Positions 11,271-21,439 of a DNA stretch of 64,000 nucleotides are shown here, one piece after another. The stretch's first letter is position 1. Each line of letters opens with the position of its first letter. Both the position numbers and the translations under genes were made by a program. Below the pieces are notes generated by a model, which saw nothing but the letters and a program-made list of their open reading frames with translations, was not told the DNA's origin and did no database searches. The stretch comes from Bagarius yarrelli (Eukaryota > Chordata > Actinopteri > Siluriformes > Sisoridae). Location of the stretch: the NCBI GenBank assembly GCA_005784505.1, contig VCAZ01000158.1, positions 459,501 through 523,500 on the forward strand, given 5' to 3'.

Positions 11271-11490
11271 CTGCAACCTGAGAGTGAAAGCAGGTGGCGT
11301 TAGACCACTTAGGTTGTGTTTGTGTGTGTGTCTGTGTGTGTATATGTGTGTGAGGTTAATGTTCCCTTTTCTTTAAACTATTATGATAACCCCTACCTCA
11401 TTTAATGCACGCTGGTTGAACCTCTCAGCATAAAAAATAATAAAATCAAAAAGTCACCAGTGCACACTTCCTCTTTCGGCTGCTGCCTTC

Positions 11491-11503
11491 ACACACACAC
11501 ACA

Positions 11504-11590
<87 letters not shown>
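11491..11590 (+). repeat. (CA)n array with two CGCGCG inserts
   Basis: About 100 bases of alternating purine-pyrimidine: CA runs with 'cacgcgcgcac' at 11514 and 11549, ending in 'atatat'. Z-DNA-prone. Confidence 0.9.
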
Positions 11591-11592
<2 letters not shown>

Positions 11593-12097
11593 CACGCCGC
11601 AGATGTATGACACTCTTCAGTAAACTGTTTTAGCAGTGATTAACGCCAAGCAGCTCAAATTTGACCAATCAGCTTTATTTGCTATCCCGGGCTCTGACCC
11701 CTAGTGGTTCTGATCAGGTACTGCAGAAATCCTACTGCGCTAAAACCAGTCTAACATAGCAAAAAGCTGGTCCACTTGACATCCTGGTAAAAAATCCACT
11801 CTGACCTGCTACGGTACCAACAATCGAGGGCACTAAGCATTAAGGGCACACTATCAGGTGAAAGAATATAGGAAATGAGATAAACGCTAATCACGATGCG
11901 TTTTATGCGCCCATTCTCCTAAAACGATGGCCTCCTACTGGTGCTACTGTTATTAGTATTTACTTTAAAGTCTAGTGACTGTTTCCAGATGATCTTGCCA
12001 TGGCGACCTCTAGAAAACGTTTTAAACAGCGTTGGACCTAAAGTAAATGTCCCCTCAACTTTAAACTGCTAACTCTGGACAGTCTTCAAGATCCTGA

Positions 12098-12855
12098 CTG
12101 TCCGAAATTACATACTACTTAAATATACTAAATTCGAGTAAGCATGTACATTACAACTGTTAATAAAGTCTGTTTAGACATACAGCATCTATCATTTTGA
12201 TATTGTCACATGACATATGATGTTACAGCAGCCCGACTTTAAACTCGGATAATGATGTTAAACGAGTGTGATTTATCCCTTTCCGCCACTTCCGTATATG
12301 ACGAGTTGTCTCTCCAGTGGGATCATGGGATAGCAAAGTGTAAATCAGATGCAAAATTCAGGTAGGAGTACAAGACCATAATCTCATACTAAGAATTTGG
12401 ACATACTACTCGTCTTACATACTCAGTTTCGCTCACTATACAGTATGGAAATTTGCAATTTTGATACGGAAGATGTACTACTTTTCTATTTTTAAAGTAT
12501 GCATACAATGGACACTTTATTATCCCATGATCCTGCGGGAGAGATGACTCTTCATAATCCAAAATGGCGAAAAAGCTGTGACACTGCACTTTAAAAATGT
12601 ACTTAAAGAAAAAAAAAAAACACAGTTCCTTGTGCTTTTATCGCACTCGTTTAACATCAATCAAATTAAACATGATCCATTTTTAAATTCTCGCTGTTGT
12701 GACGTATCAGTATCGACATGGCGGACATTGTGCGTCCGAATTTCCTTTATACTAGCCATAACCATACTATATAAAACTTATTTTTTTAACAGTCAGAAAG
12801 TACGTAATTACTCAATTGTAGTACATCCTCAAGCAGTTTGCGATTTCGGACGCAG
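12098..12855. mobile_element. Inverted pair of the dispersed DNA-transposon family (foldback arrangement)
   Basis: The left half (12098-12450) reads forward: 'ctgtccgaaattacatactact', 'gtcacatgacatatgatg', 'gagttgtctctccagtgggatcatgggatagcaaagtg', 'cgtcttacatactcagtttcgctcactatacagta'. The right half (about 12450-12855) reads the same family in reverse: 'cactttattatcccatgatcctgcgggagagatgactc', 'ccaaaatggcgaaaaagc', 'ttgcgatttcggacgcag'. The outer ends are roughly complementary ('tccgaaat' / 'atttcgga'). No transposase frame. Confidence 0.7.
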
Positions 12856-13269
12856 AAAAAGTGACAACAAACTAACATAGCTTGAGACATCATTCTAAGC
12901 TCCAACTTCCCACTTCCGAGTTACATTAAATACAAAAAATCTCGATTCAGCTGCCAATCCAGATCCTGTAACCTTCTTTAGATCCATAAGAATGTGTTAA
13001 ATTCTTGTTTTACAAAATGTACCAAAAACAAACAACCCAGAACTTCGAACTCGCACTGCTGCACGTCATCGTATCGTTTGGTCCCCACATCAAAGACGTA
13101 GATGTCTCAGAGAGCCCGAGGCGGTGCTTTTCCACCGAAACCGTCTGCCAGGCGTGGATGCTGGTAAGCTACCAAAAAAAAAACCAAAAAAAAAACCTTA
13201 CGCTAAGGCACACCGGGCAAGGGGGCACAAACTTTTTGGACAAATAACTGACAAGAAGAGGAACTTCTG

Positions 13270-13425
13270 TAAAGGCGAATGTTCACACACACACATATAC
13301 AATCTCTCTTACACACACAGTCTGATCTTGCAGAGACACACCACAACTAGCCCACACCGGAATTCACACTTACAGAACCCCCCCCCCCCTTTCCCCCAGC
13401 ACACACACACACCCACACACACACC
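13270..13425 (+). repeat. CA-rich segment with an 11-C run
   Basis: Short CA runs, a C tract at about 13378-13389, and 'cacacacacccacacacacac'. On the gse1 strand this lies just downstream of the candidate exon donor. Confidence 0.8.
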
Positions 13426-13493
13426 GGCTGTTCAGCTACTCCTTCTCTCTGCACTGTGTGAACAGAAAGGCTTACTGCACAAAAGAGCGCTAC

Positions 13494-13587
13494 CGTCTCG
13501 GTCTCTGTCCCCCATCGGTGCATCTTTGGCGCCTGGCTTGTCCGAGCTGCCGGAGAAATCACCATCTTTTTCCTCTCGCTTTTCTTC

Positions 13588-13621
<34 letters not shown>
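13494..13621 (-). other. Candidate alternative N-terminal exon of gse1
   Basis: On the minus strand an open frame reads an ER/EK-rich run, then EEKDGDFSGSSDKPG, then AKDAPMGDRDRD, and ends at GAC G followed by GTAGCG. A donor there leaves phase 1, the same as the MFGLK exon, and would give DG-MSHEPKSP on splicing to 8723. The composition is hydrophilic and charged, as in GSE1 itself, and the non-repetitive part does not look like translated microsatellite. A pyrimidine stretch and TAG at about 13622-13636 could be an acceptor, or the ATG at 13683 could be a start. The ER run comes from a GA microsatellite, the donor is non-ideal, and I do not clearly recall this N-terminus in known isoforms, so this is a candidate only. 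Confidence 0.35.
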
Positions 13622-13740
13622 ACAAAGAGCTTATCTAACAAACAAAGCAGCACACACACACCGCCTATCTCTTTCTCACTCACTCTCGCTCTCTCTCTCT
13701 TTTTCTCACCCTCCCACTTCTCTCTCTCTGCGAGTGAAAA
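13575..13740 (+). repeat. CT-rich microsatellite tracts
   Basis: CT runs at about 13588-13621 and 13672-13705. On the minus strand the first encodes the ER-repeat part of the candidate exon. Confidence 0.85.
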
Positions 13741-13992
13741 CTCTCAGCCTAGCAGCTGCTGCAATGTCACATGACCTCCTCTCTCCGCTTTGCTTTCCTC
13801 TCCTCCTCCTCCTCTTCCCCTCGCAACCTATAATTCCTAAGCCTGTCAGAGATAACAGAGGCATGCTCCTACTGCCAGAAAGAGAGAGAGAGAAAGAGAG
13901 CGAGAGAGAGAGACATCAGCTGCCTTTTATATCTGACAACCATGGGCACTCCATCTGACCCATTCTCTTTGAAGTTTGGGGGATTTAGCCTT

Positions 13993-14028
<36 letters not shown>
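13993..14028 (+). repeat. (GT)n microsatellite
   Basis: About 17 GT units. Confidence 0.9.
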
Positions 14029-14030
<2 letters not shown>

Positions 14031-14096
14031 GATAAAGCCTGAGGCAGAGGTGGAGGCTTGTTCTGGCGTGCACTGTTAAAACCATGCCCTACAACA

Positions 14097-14198
14097 ACTC
14101 TCTCTCTCTCTGTCTCTCTCCCCTTTTTTCTGTCTCTCTCTCTCTCTCTATTTCTCTCTTTTTCTTTGTCTGTATTTTTCTTTTTCTGTCTTCTTTTC

Positions 14199-14231
<33 letters not shown>
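14097..14231 (+). repeat. Pyrimidine-rich CT tract
   Basis: About 130 bases almost purely C/T, ending in about 15 CT units. Confidence 0.88.
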
Positions 14232-14232
<1 letters not shown>

Positions 14233-14439
14233 GTTGCAAAAATTTTTTAAAATTCTCTGGTGTGTGAACGTCATCATGTCGTCGTCACCGGTAGTTAATA
14301 TTTAATCAGATATTGCCCGGGAATGAAAGGGTTAACAAATGGATTTATCACTCCTCCCCCTCACGGCTATCATCACCAGCTAGAATGACTTGTTCCTTTT
14401 ACTCATTTCCTCCTCACTTGGCTCACTGCTTGCTTCTCA

Positions 14440-14906
14440 AAGAGAGAGAGAGAGAGAGAGAAATGGTTAACTGAAGAAAGAAAGAAAGAAAGAAAGAAAG
14501 GAGACAGAGGAATGATGAAAGAGGGACAAAAAGAAAAATAAACAAGGCAGAAAAATATGGAGAAAAAGAGAGATGGAAGGAGAGAAAGAGAGATGTTGGG
14601 ATAAAGGCAGATAAAAAAGACAGAGAGACAAATAAACGGAATATAAGTATGGACCCACAAAGAAAGAGAGAGAGAGAGGGGGGGGGAAATGGAGAGATTA
14701 GGACAAATAGACAGATGGGGAAGGTAATAGAGAGAAAGATAAAGAAATACACAAGGTAGGAAAAATAGGAACTGGGATAGATAAAGAATGACAAATATAC
14801 AAGAAAGACAGAGATAGAGAAAGAGAGAAGTAAAAATAACAAATGTGGAGAAAAAGATTTAAGAAAAAAGAGAAACTGACAAAAAAAAAGAGATAGACAG
14901 ACAAAT

Positions 14907-14940
<34 letters not shown>
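14440..14940 (+). repeat. 500-base purine-rich tract
   Basis: GA run (14441-14461), GAAA run (14474-14500), then degenerate A/G-rich sequence to a final GA run (14909-14938). Confidence 0.88.
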
Positions 14941-14941
<1 letters not shown>

Positions 14942-15022
14942 CCACCCACAGAGATAGATAGAGCCTGAGGCAGAGGTGGAGACAGCGGCCATCTCAAGAA
15001 CAACACACAGCTTGTGTGTTTT

Positions 15023-15047
15023 TCTCTCTCTCTCTCTCTCTCTCTGA

Positions 15048-15098
<51 letters not shown>
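15023..15098 (+). repeat. (CT)n then (CA)n compound microsatellite
   Basis: About 12 CT units (15023-15045) followed by about 25 CA units (15049-15098). Confidence 0.92.
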
Positions 15099-15099
<1 letters not shown>

Positions 15100-15284
15100 T
15101 TGCTTAAGGCTTCATATTTCACTCACAGATATAGAGATCACATTTCAGGCTCCAGTCTCTCGTCAATCACATGGTGAATGTCATGTGACCCTGAAGCTGT
15201 TCAGTAAAACACCTTTAACCAGTTATGGGTTGAAGGTCGTGCCTAAGGTCCTAACGCAGTCTAACGCAGTGACCCCCCATATCC

Positions 15285-16375
15285 CCTAATCTATACTATA
15301 CTATTGTATCCATTCATCCATTGTCTCCATCTACTTATTCCTAATGTACTACACTATACTTTATTTTACTACGCTACACTGCACTATACTACTATATCCA
15401 TCCATCCATCCATCCATTATTCCTAATGTACTACCCTATACTTTACTGTACAACACTATACTGCTGTATCTTTTTATCCATTGTCTGTATCTACTAATTT
15501 CTAATGTACTACTGTATTGTACTATACTGCACTATACTACTGTATTCATCTATCCATTGTCTGTATCTTCTTATTCCTCATGTACTACACTATAACTGTA
15601 CTACACTATACTGCACTATACTACTGTATCCATCCATCCATTATTCCTAATGTACTACACTACACTTTACTGTAGTACACTATACTGCTGTATCTTTCCA
15701 TCCTTTGTCTGTACCTGCCTATTCCTAATGTACTACACTATTCTTTACTGTACTACACTATACTGCACTATACTACAGTCTTCATTCATCCATTGCCGAA
15801 CCTGCTTATTCCTAACGTTCCATAATATACATTACTGTACTACACTATAATGTACTATACCACTGTATCCATCCATTGTCTATACCTTCTTATTCCTAAT
15901 GTACTACACTATTCTCTACTGCACTACACTGCACTATATTATACTTTACTACACTATACTGTACTACAAAGTACTATACTAGACTACAACATACTTTACT
16001 GTAATACAATACACTACTGTGCTAAACAATACTTTTTGCTACGCTATACTGTTCTTTACTTTACAGCGCTGTACTTTACTATACTTTCAGGTACTATGCT
16101 ACACTATACTTTCCTGTACTGTACTACACTATACTGTACTACACCTTAAAGTACTATACTGTCCTACACTTTACTGTACTACACCTTAAAGTACTATACT
16201 GTATTATACTTTAATGTACTACATTATATTGTAGTACACTTTAAAGTACTATACCGTTTTATACTTTACTGTACTACATTATACTGTACTACACTTTAAA
16301 GTACTACATTATACTGTAGTACACTTTAAAGTACTATACTGTATTATACTGTACTGTACTCCATTACACTCTAAT
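15285..16375 (+). repeat. 1.1-kb satellite-like array of TACTACACTATACTG units
   Basis: Built from a short degenerate unit (tactacactatactg and variants). In the left two thirds it is organised in eight higher-order repeats, each marked by 'tattcctaatgtactac' at about 15336, 15419, 15498, 15571, 15644, 15719, 15808 and 15891 (spacing 73-89), with 'atccatccattg' between. The right third (15910-16375) is simpler, with the 29-base word 'tgtactacactttaaagtactatac' and variants repeated. Open frames in it encode Tyr/Thr/Leu/Cys-rich artefacts. Confidence 0.92.
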
Positions 16376-17059
16376 GTTTTGTTGTTTACAGTTAAAAATT
16401 GCTCAAGTCCAATTTATTCCCAAGTCAAAATTCAGTTTGGTTTGAATTTAAAGCTGTGTACAGTGCAGGAATCTGGGTGCAGGAATCTGGGTTCCCGCCA
16501 GACTGTGATCAGTCAAAAGCTAAACTGGAGCAAATGTCCACTTACTCCAAGCCTTCGCTTTGTTTTGGAACAGTGTGACTCACACCATCGCCACATATCT
16601 CATGTCTAACTCAGCTTATTAGTTAAACCTCAAACCAAGTCGCCTGTGACCTGAATGAGGTGTTGGAGAAAAGGAAATATGAAAAGTGCATGCTACTGCA
16701 AGCAAAACTAGAAAAAATCCCTAAAACACAGGTTTTTAACCTCTGTTCAACAAACACAAAATTCCTGTTAGCAAGAAACCGTATGTTTGCTATCCAATCT
16801 TTTTAAATCAATGTTTATTATCCATTAAAAACCATTAAACCTCAAGTAACACAATTTGTACAGCTGAAAAAAAAAAAACGAATGAGCTATTGAGATAAAT
16901 TTAGCAAAAAAAATTTTATCATCAACCATAATAGGAATAAAAAACAAATTAACTTTATTTTTTGCTTGATTTCAAGACAACATTTGGTGTAAACAATAAA
17001 GCAAAAAAACACAAAAACTAATAAAACTGTTAGCGCGTAAAAAAAATTAAATAAATAAA

Positions 17060-17086
17060 ATAAATATATATATATATATATATATT
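17060..17086 (+). repeat. (AT)n microsatellite
   Basis: About 12 AT units. Confidence 0.85.
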
Positions 17087-17088
17087 CC

Positions 17089-17103
17089 CCAGCAGAGAGC
17101 GCC
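17089..17103 (+). promoter_or_regulatory. CTCF-like core motif
   Basis: CCAGCAGAGAGCGCC agrees with CCASYAGRKGGCRSY at 14 of 15 positions (one G to A). Prediction by eye only. Confidence 0.35.
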
Positions 17104-17317
17104 AAACGACTTCTCCTTGATCCCGTCGCTATTTTAGATTAGAATATTTTGTCCTGCTAACTAAGCATCAAAAAATGAATTAAAAAAAATTAATCTTAGT
17201 CATCTGCGTGCTCATTATTATTGGCACCCTTTCTTTTAATACAATCGAACAAAGTAGTTGGAAATCCATATGCTTGCCTATATCTTGTCTGGCTAGTTTC
17301 AGACACACTCTCTCTCC

Positions 17318-17346
<29 letters not shown>
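17318..17346 (+). repeat. (CA)n microsatellite
   Basis: About 13 CA units. Confidence 0.85.
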
Positions 17347-17350
<4 letters not shown>

Positions 17351-17500
17351 ATCCCCAGTGGCTCCGGTGTGGCCTGGCCTGCTGAGCAGATAACAGGCCG
17401 GGTGCCCTGGAGAGTCGTTAATCTTTAACCAGGAACAGATTTGCCTATCAGCTCGTTAAAAAGATGCAGAGCGGTGTAAAGGCTGCTATCTGGTGTAATG
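17346..17500. promoter_or_regulatory. Unique segment, candidate conserved intronic element
   Basis: About 150 bases of balanced-composition sequence between a microsatellite and low-complexity DNA, with 'gataac' and 'ctatcagctcgttaa', and no repeat-family wording. Open frames are absent. Candidate enhancer by appearance only. Confidence 0.25.
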
Positions 17501-17885
17501 CATCTGCCTCTCTTTACCTGCTTGTTTGTGTGTGTGGGTGTGTGTGTGTTGTTATGCCTACATACTTATAGTTTAGATGCGCCAGTGTGTCCACAAGGTC
17601 GGAATTTTAGCCGTGGGGCTTCACACACCCCGGAGGAGGGGAGGGTAGAACGGAGAACACACAGTTCACCCAGCCTGACTGGTTCAGTTGGTGTGGTTTA
17701 GGGAGATTTAACACACGCAAACACACACACACACAAAAAACATTCATGCCTCTTTATCTATTAATACATCTTGTATAACACATTATTTGGATGTCCTCTT
17801 CCTGTGAAATAATGTTTGGGGCGGAGCTTACTGTGTGATGTTATAAAATACGCTCAACAGCTGTCACATTCGATACGTGATTACG

Positions 17886-17899
17886 GTTGCTATGGCAAC
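17886..17899. promoter_or_regulatory. RFX-type X-box palindrome
   Basis: GTTGCTATGGCAAC matches the palindromic X-box GTTRCY(N)RGYAAC form with both half sites intact. Confidence 0.5.
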
Positions 17900-18110
17900 A
17901 TTAAAGGTCAAATTAGAGAAAAGAAAATTAACCAGACTTTGGTGAACATTACTGCACAAAAGACATGACAAGGAGGGCATTACCTAATTTGCATACTCAT
18001 GCATATTAATTCTTCGGGATAGAATATAGTAAATTAATTATTTGAACCAAAATAGATTAATGGCCTTTTAAGGGAGCTGTGTGTGTGTTGTGTTTTGCTC
18101 TGAGGCAGGA

Positions 18111-18272
18111 TGTGTGTGTGTGTGTGTGTGTGCTCCATCATTACCGCCCAGGCCTGTGACCAGCTCCATTAAAGAGCTACAGGAGACAGCAGGGGAACCA
18201 TTACAGCTCAGAGCTTCTCTCATCCACCTACAGCATTTCGCCATTACACACACACACACACACACACACACC
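18111..18272 (+). repeat. (GT)n and (CA)n microsatellites flanking a unique spacer
   Basis: GT run 18111-18132 and CA run 18246-18271 in opposite orientation, about 113 unique bases apart. An inverted pair that could fold back weakly. Confidence 0.8.
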
Positions 18273-18427
18273 ACAGATCAGAAGCTTTGCCTCCAGATTC
18301 TCCCTAATGCACTCTGCTGGCTGAAGAGCAGCGTTACATTACAACATGTAATCATACAAAATGACACACAAACCGGAAATACGACACACACACGAAGACC
18401 AGACAAAAGCCTGTGTTTTGTTTTAAA

Positions 18428-18488
18428 GTTGCTGTCTGTCTGTCTGTCAGTCCGCCCGTCTATCCATCCATCCATCCATCCATCCATC
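18428..18488 (+). repeat. (TGTC)n and (ATCC)n tetranucleotide repeats
   Basis: 'tctgtctgtctgtctgtc' followed by five to six ATCC units. Confidence 0.85.
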
Positions 18489-19255
18489 TGCCTGTGTATC
18501 TATTTTGTTTATTAATTTATTTGTTTGTTTATTTATTCATTAATTAAACTAAATTACAGTCTGAAGTCAGCTGGCGTTAAATCTATAAAAGTATAAAATC
18601 GGTATTAGTTTATTTCATTTTTCTTTTTGAGACAAGTATTGCAGAATGTTGACTTTAACCACCGTCTAAAAAATTCAATAAATTAAATCAAATAAATAAA
18701 AAAATGACGCTATGATGACGTTACATGCTTTATGTTTTGTTTGTAAATCGGTCACAATAATGCAGGAGGTGTGAAAGACGGGAAAGTTTATGTGTTTGTC
18801 AGAAAAAAGATTGACTGAACCCGTTCGGTTGTAAGAAACGATGTTTATATAAAACATCAGGACGGAGAAGCTCCGGCTCGATTGGAGAAAAAAAACACAG
18901 TTCTGTTTTAAATTTTTGTAACTACTGTACAAATAAAACCAAATCCAGATTGTTAAATCTATCCCTCACACCCTGCCATTTTTTCCTCTCTATCCGTGTA
19001 CACATGGCCATTGTGTGTATACTCTGTGTATACGCACGCTCTCTCACCTCGACTCCCAGAAATCCCACTTGTTTCCAGTTGAAACAAACCAATTTACAGC
19101 TTACTTGCTAGTCGAGATTTGCATCTCCTTTGCATCTCATTTCCACATGATACATATTCATAAACATGGCCGTTTCATAACGAGGTAAACACGAGCAAGT
19201 CACGATAAAAAAATATTGTGATGTGATATCAGTCATCTCTGTCTAAAACCTGGAT

Positions 19256-19465
19256 CTCCTCTCTCTCTCTCTCTTTCTCTCGACTTTCTCTCTTCCTCTT
19301 TGTTTAGTTTCTCTCTCTGTCATCTCTCCCATCTCTCTTCCTCTCTCTCCCTCTATCTCTTGCTCTCTCTTGACTGTCTCTCATCTCTCCATCTCTGTTA
19401 TTCTCGTCTCTCTTGTCTCCCTCTATCTGTGTCTCTCGTCTCTCTCTCTTTCTCTCTCTCTCTTG
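19256..19465 (+). repeat. Pyrimidine-rich CT tract
   Basis: About 210 bases of C/T-rich sequence with recurring 'tctctcatctctcc' wording. Confidence 0.85.
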
Positions 19466-19610
19466 GAGGTGCAGATGACACAGTGATCTCCTGCATTAAT
19501 GGTTCAAGAGCCATCGCTAATCAGAGCTCAGATGCTGCCTGCGGTTTGCTAATTTTGCTAATTACTGTTCCCTATGCTCTTTTAGAGCCCAGGCTAGTGC
19601 AGTTTCTGAC
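19466..19610. promoter_or_regulatory. Unique segment, candidate conserved intronic element
   Basis: About 140 bases with homeodomain-type words (gctaattttgctaattac, taatcag) between two low-complexity tracts. No exon signals. Regulatory role is inference. Confidence 0.25.
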
Positions 19611-19650
19611 ACACACACACACACACTCTCTCTCTCTCTCTCTCTCTCTC
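19610..19650 (+). repeat. (CA)n(CT)n microsatellite
   Basis: About 9 CA then 12 CT units. Confidence 0.88.
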
Positions 19651-21264
19651 AAATGCCCCAATTACAACCTAATAGCCTGTCTGCCTTAGAGAAAAAGAGA
19701 GAGAGAGGAGAGAGAGGGTAGGCAATAATCATAAATGTGGGGAGGAAAAAGTGTGTGTGTGTGTGTGATAAATTGCTGGTGTTGCTTCATTTCCCTCTCC
19801 AAGCTCATCAGTAGACACATGCTGGGCTCGTCTCCATGGCCACACTCTGAAAGCACAGCTGGAGGACAGCGAGTCGTGGGCGAGATCTAATTAACCAACC
19901 AAATCGAGGTACGGAAAAAGGGAACTATGGGTAACGCAGTTCGTTTCTCTGTTTGAAAAAAAAAAAAAAAATGCTATCGTCAAGCGAGTGTCATTAAATC
20001 TGTTTTTCAGAAATGATCCTGGATGTTTTACTCTTCTTGAGGAATATTTCAAATGTAATTTCCAAAGAAACGATCTAATTAGTCGCTATTGCTCAAAAAT
20101 AATCGTCAGCGTTTTAACGATTTGTTTGCTGTTGTTAGGAAGAGTTTCCTGATGAATGTTTTAGTCCACGTACACCACGATGACGATTAAAAAAAATTAT
20201 TTCCTTTATTATTTCATACAGGTCTGAACAGGTTTTTTTGTTCTTTCTGATGTTTAAACGGCTACACGCGTTTTCTTCAAATAACTTTACACGGCTTTAG
20301 ATTTAAATTCCTTAAATTCTTTAAAACACACTACAGTAGTACATTGACTTACGAGTGTCCCAACGAACGAGTTTTTCAAGATACAAGGTTAAGGCACCAC
20401 TGTAATTTCTGTCCAGTTTTAATTTCTTATGTCTAACACCCTGATATGTATTTCTGGTGTAAAAATAAAAATGACCTCTGGCAAAAACCTTCATTAAATG
20501 CTTTTAAACATAATTCCGAGAACTGTTAATTACATTAAACGATAAACATTAATATTATTATTAATAGTGTTGATAGTATTTAGTGCAGGGAGCACCAAGC
20601 AACTTACGAAAAGCAAAACATGAACAAATAATGGAAAATAAATGTAAAAGCCAGCTAAAGTTTTTTTTTACAATAATAAAATTGGTAACGATTTGTAGTC
20701 TCGATCCAACAACACCGGGTTGTGGTGCAGGAAGCACAGCTGCTCGACATTCTCTCCAGTGAGTTTATTTTTTCTCTTGTCGTAAATTGCAGGTATCTTA
20801 CTGAAGAATTGCTCACCAGGGACTGACGGATGCTCATCAGAGCCAAATTGCTTGTTTCAAAGTTACATTATTTTATTGGCAAATCGGTAACGATGCCGAT
20901 AATCATAAAATACTAAATATAATTAACATAAATAACATAATTGGGCATGTCCTCAATTATATATAAATAAAACAATTTTTTTTAAATGAAGTCAAAAATT
21001 AAATGAGGTTTCGACATTTTTTTACTAGAAATAAATGTACAAATGATACCAACATAAACACAAGAGCGGTACATGACTGTGTACGGCGGTTAAACTGTTA
21101 CGCAAAAAAAAAAACAACCTTGCAGCCGACTTCGGGAAAGAAACCGTTAAACACTGAACGTTGAAGGAAAGAACGTATGAATGAAAAGTATTTGAGCTAT
21201 GCTGAACTAATCCGCGTCTAAACAGGGAGAACCAGAAAACAGTCACACTTTTTTCTGCATCCAA

Positions 21265-21303
21265 CACACACACACACCCACCTACACACACACACACACA
21301 CAC
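21265..21303 (+). repeat. (CA)n microsatellite
   Basis: CA runs with CCA/CTA interruptions. Confidence 0.85.
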
Positions 21304-21416
21304 TGTATGACATTCAGCTGATCTGGCACTTGGTTGTGGCTCTTTAATGAAGGCTTGCTCCTGACCCTAGTCATTGCGGTGTGATTGCTGAATCATGTGT
21401 GTGTTTTTTTATTTTT

Positions 21417-21439
21417 GGGGGATGGGGTGGGGGTGGGGG
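21417..21439 (+). other. Predicted G-quadruplex
   Basis: Four G runs of 5, 4, 5 and 5 with loops AT, T and T. Very short loops predict a stable quadruplex on the plus strand. Confidence 0.7.

Noticed and set aside
14423..15093. Long minus-strand frames rich in Ser, Leu and Phe
   Set aside because: They mirror a purine-rich tract and CT runs. The composition is dictated by low complexity.
15344..16149. Tyr/Leu/Cys-rich plus-strand frames
   Set aside because: They arise from the TACTACACTATACTG array and change frame with its unit length.
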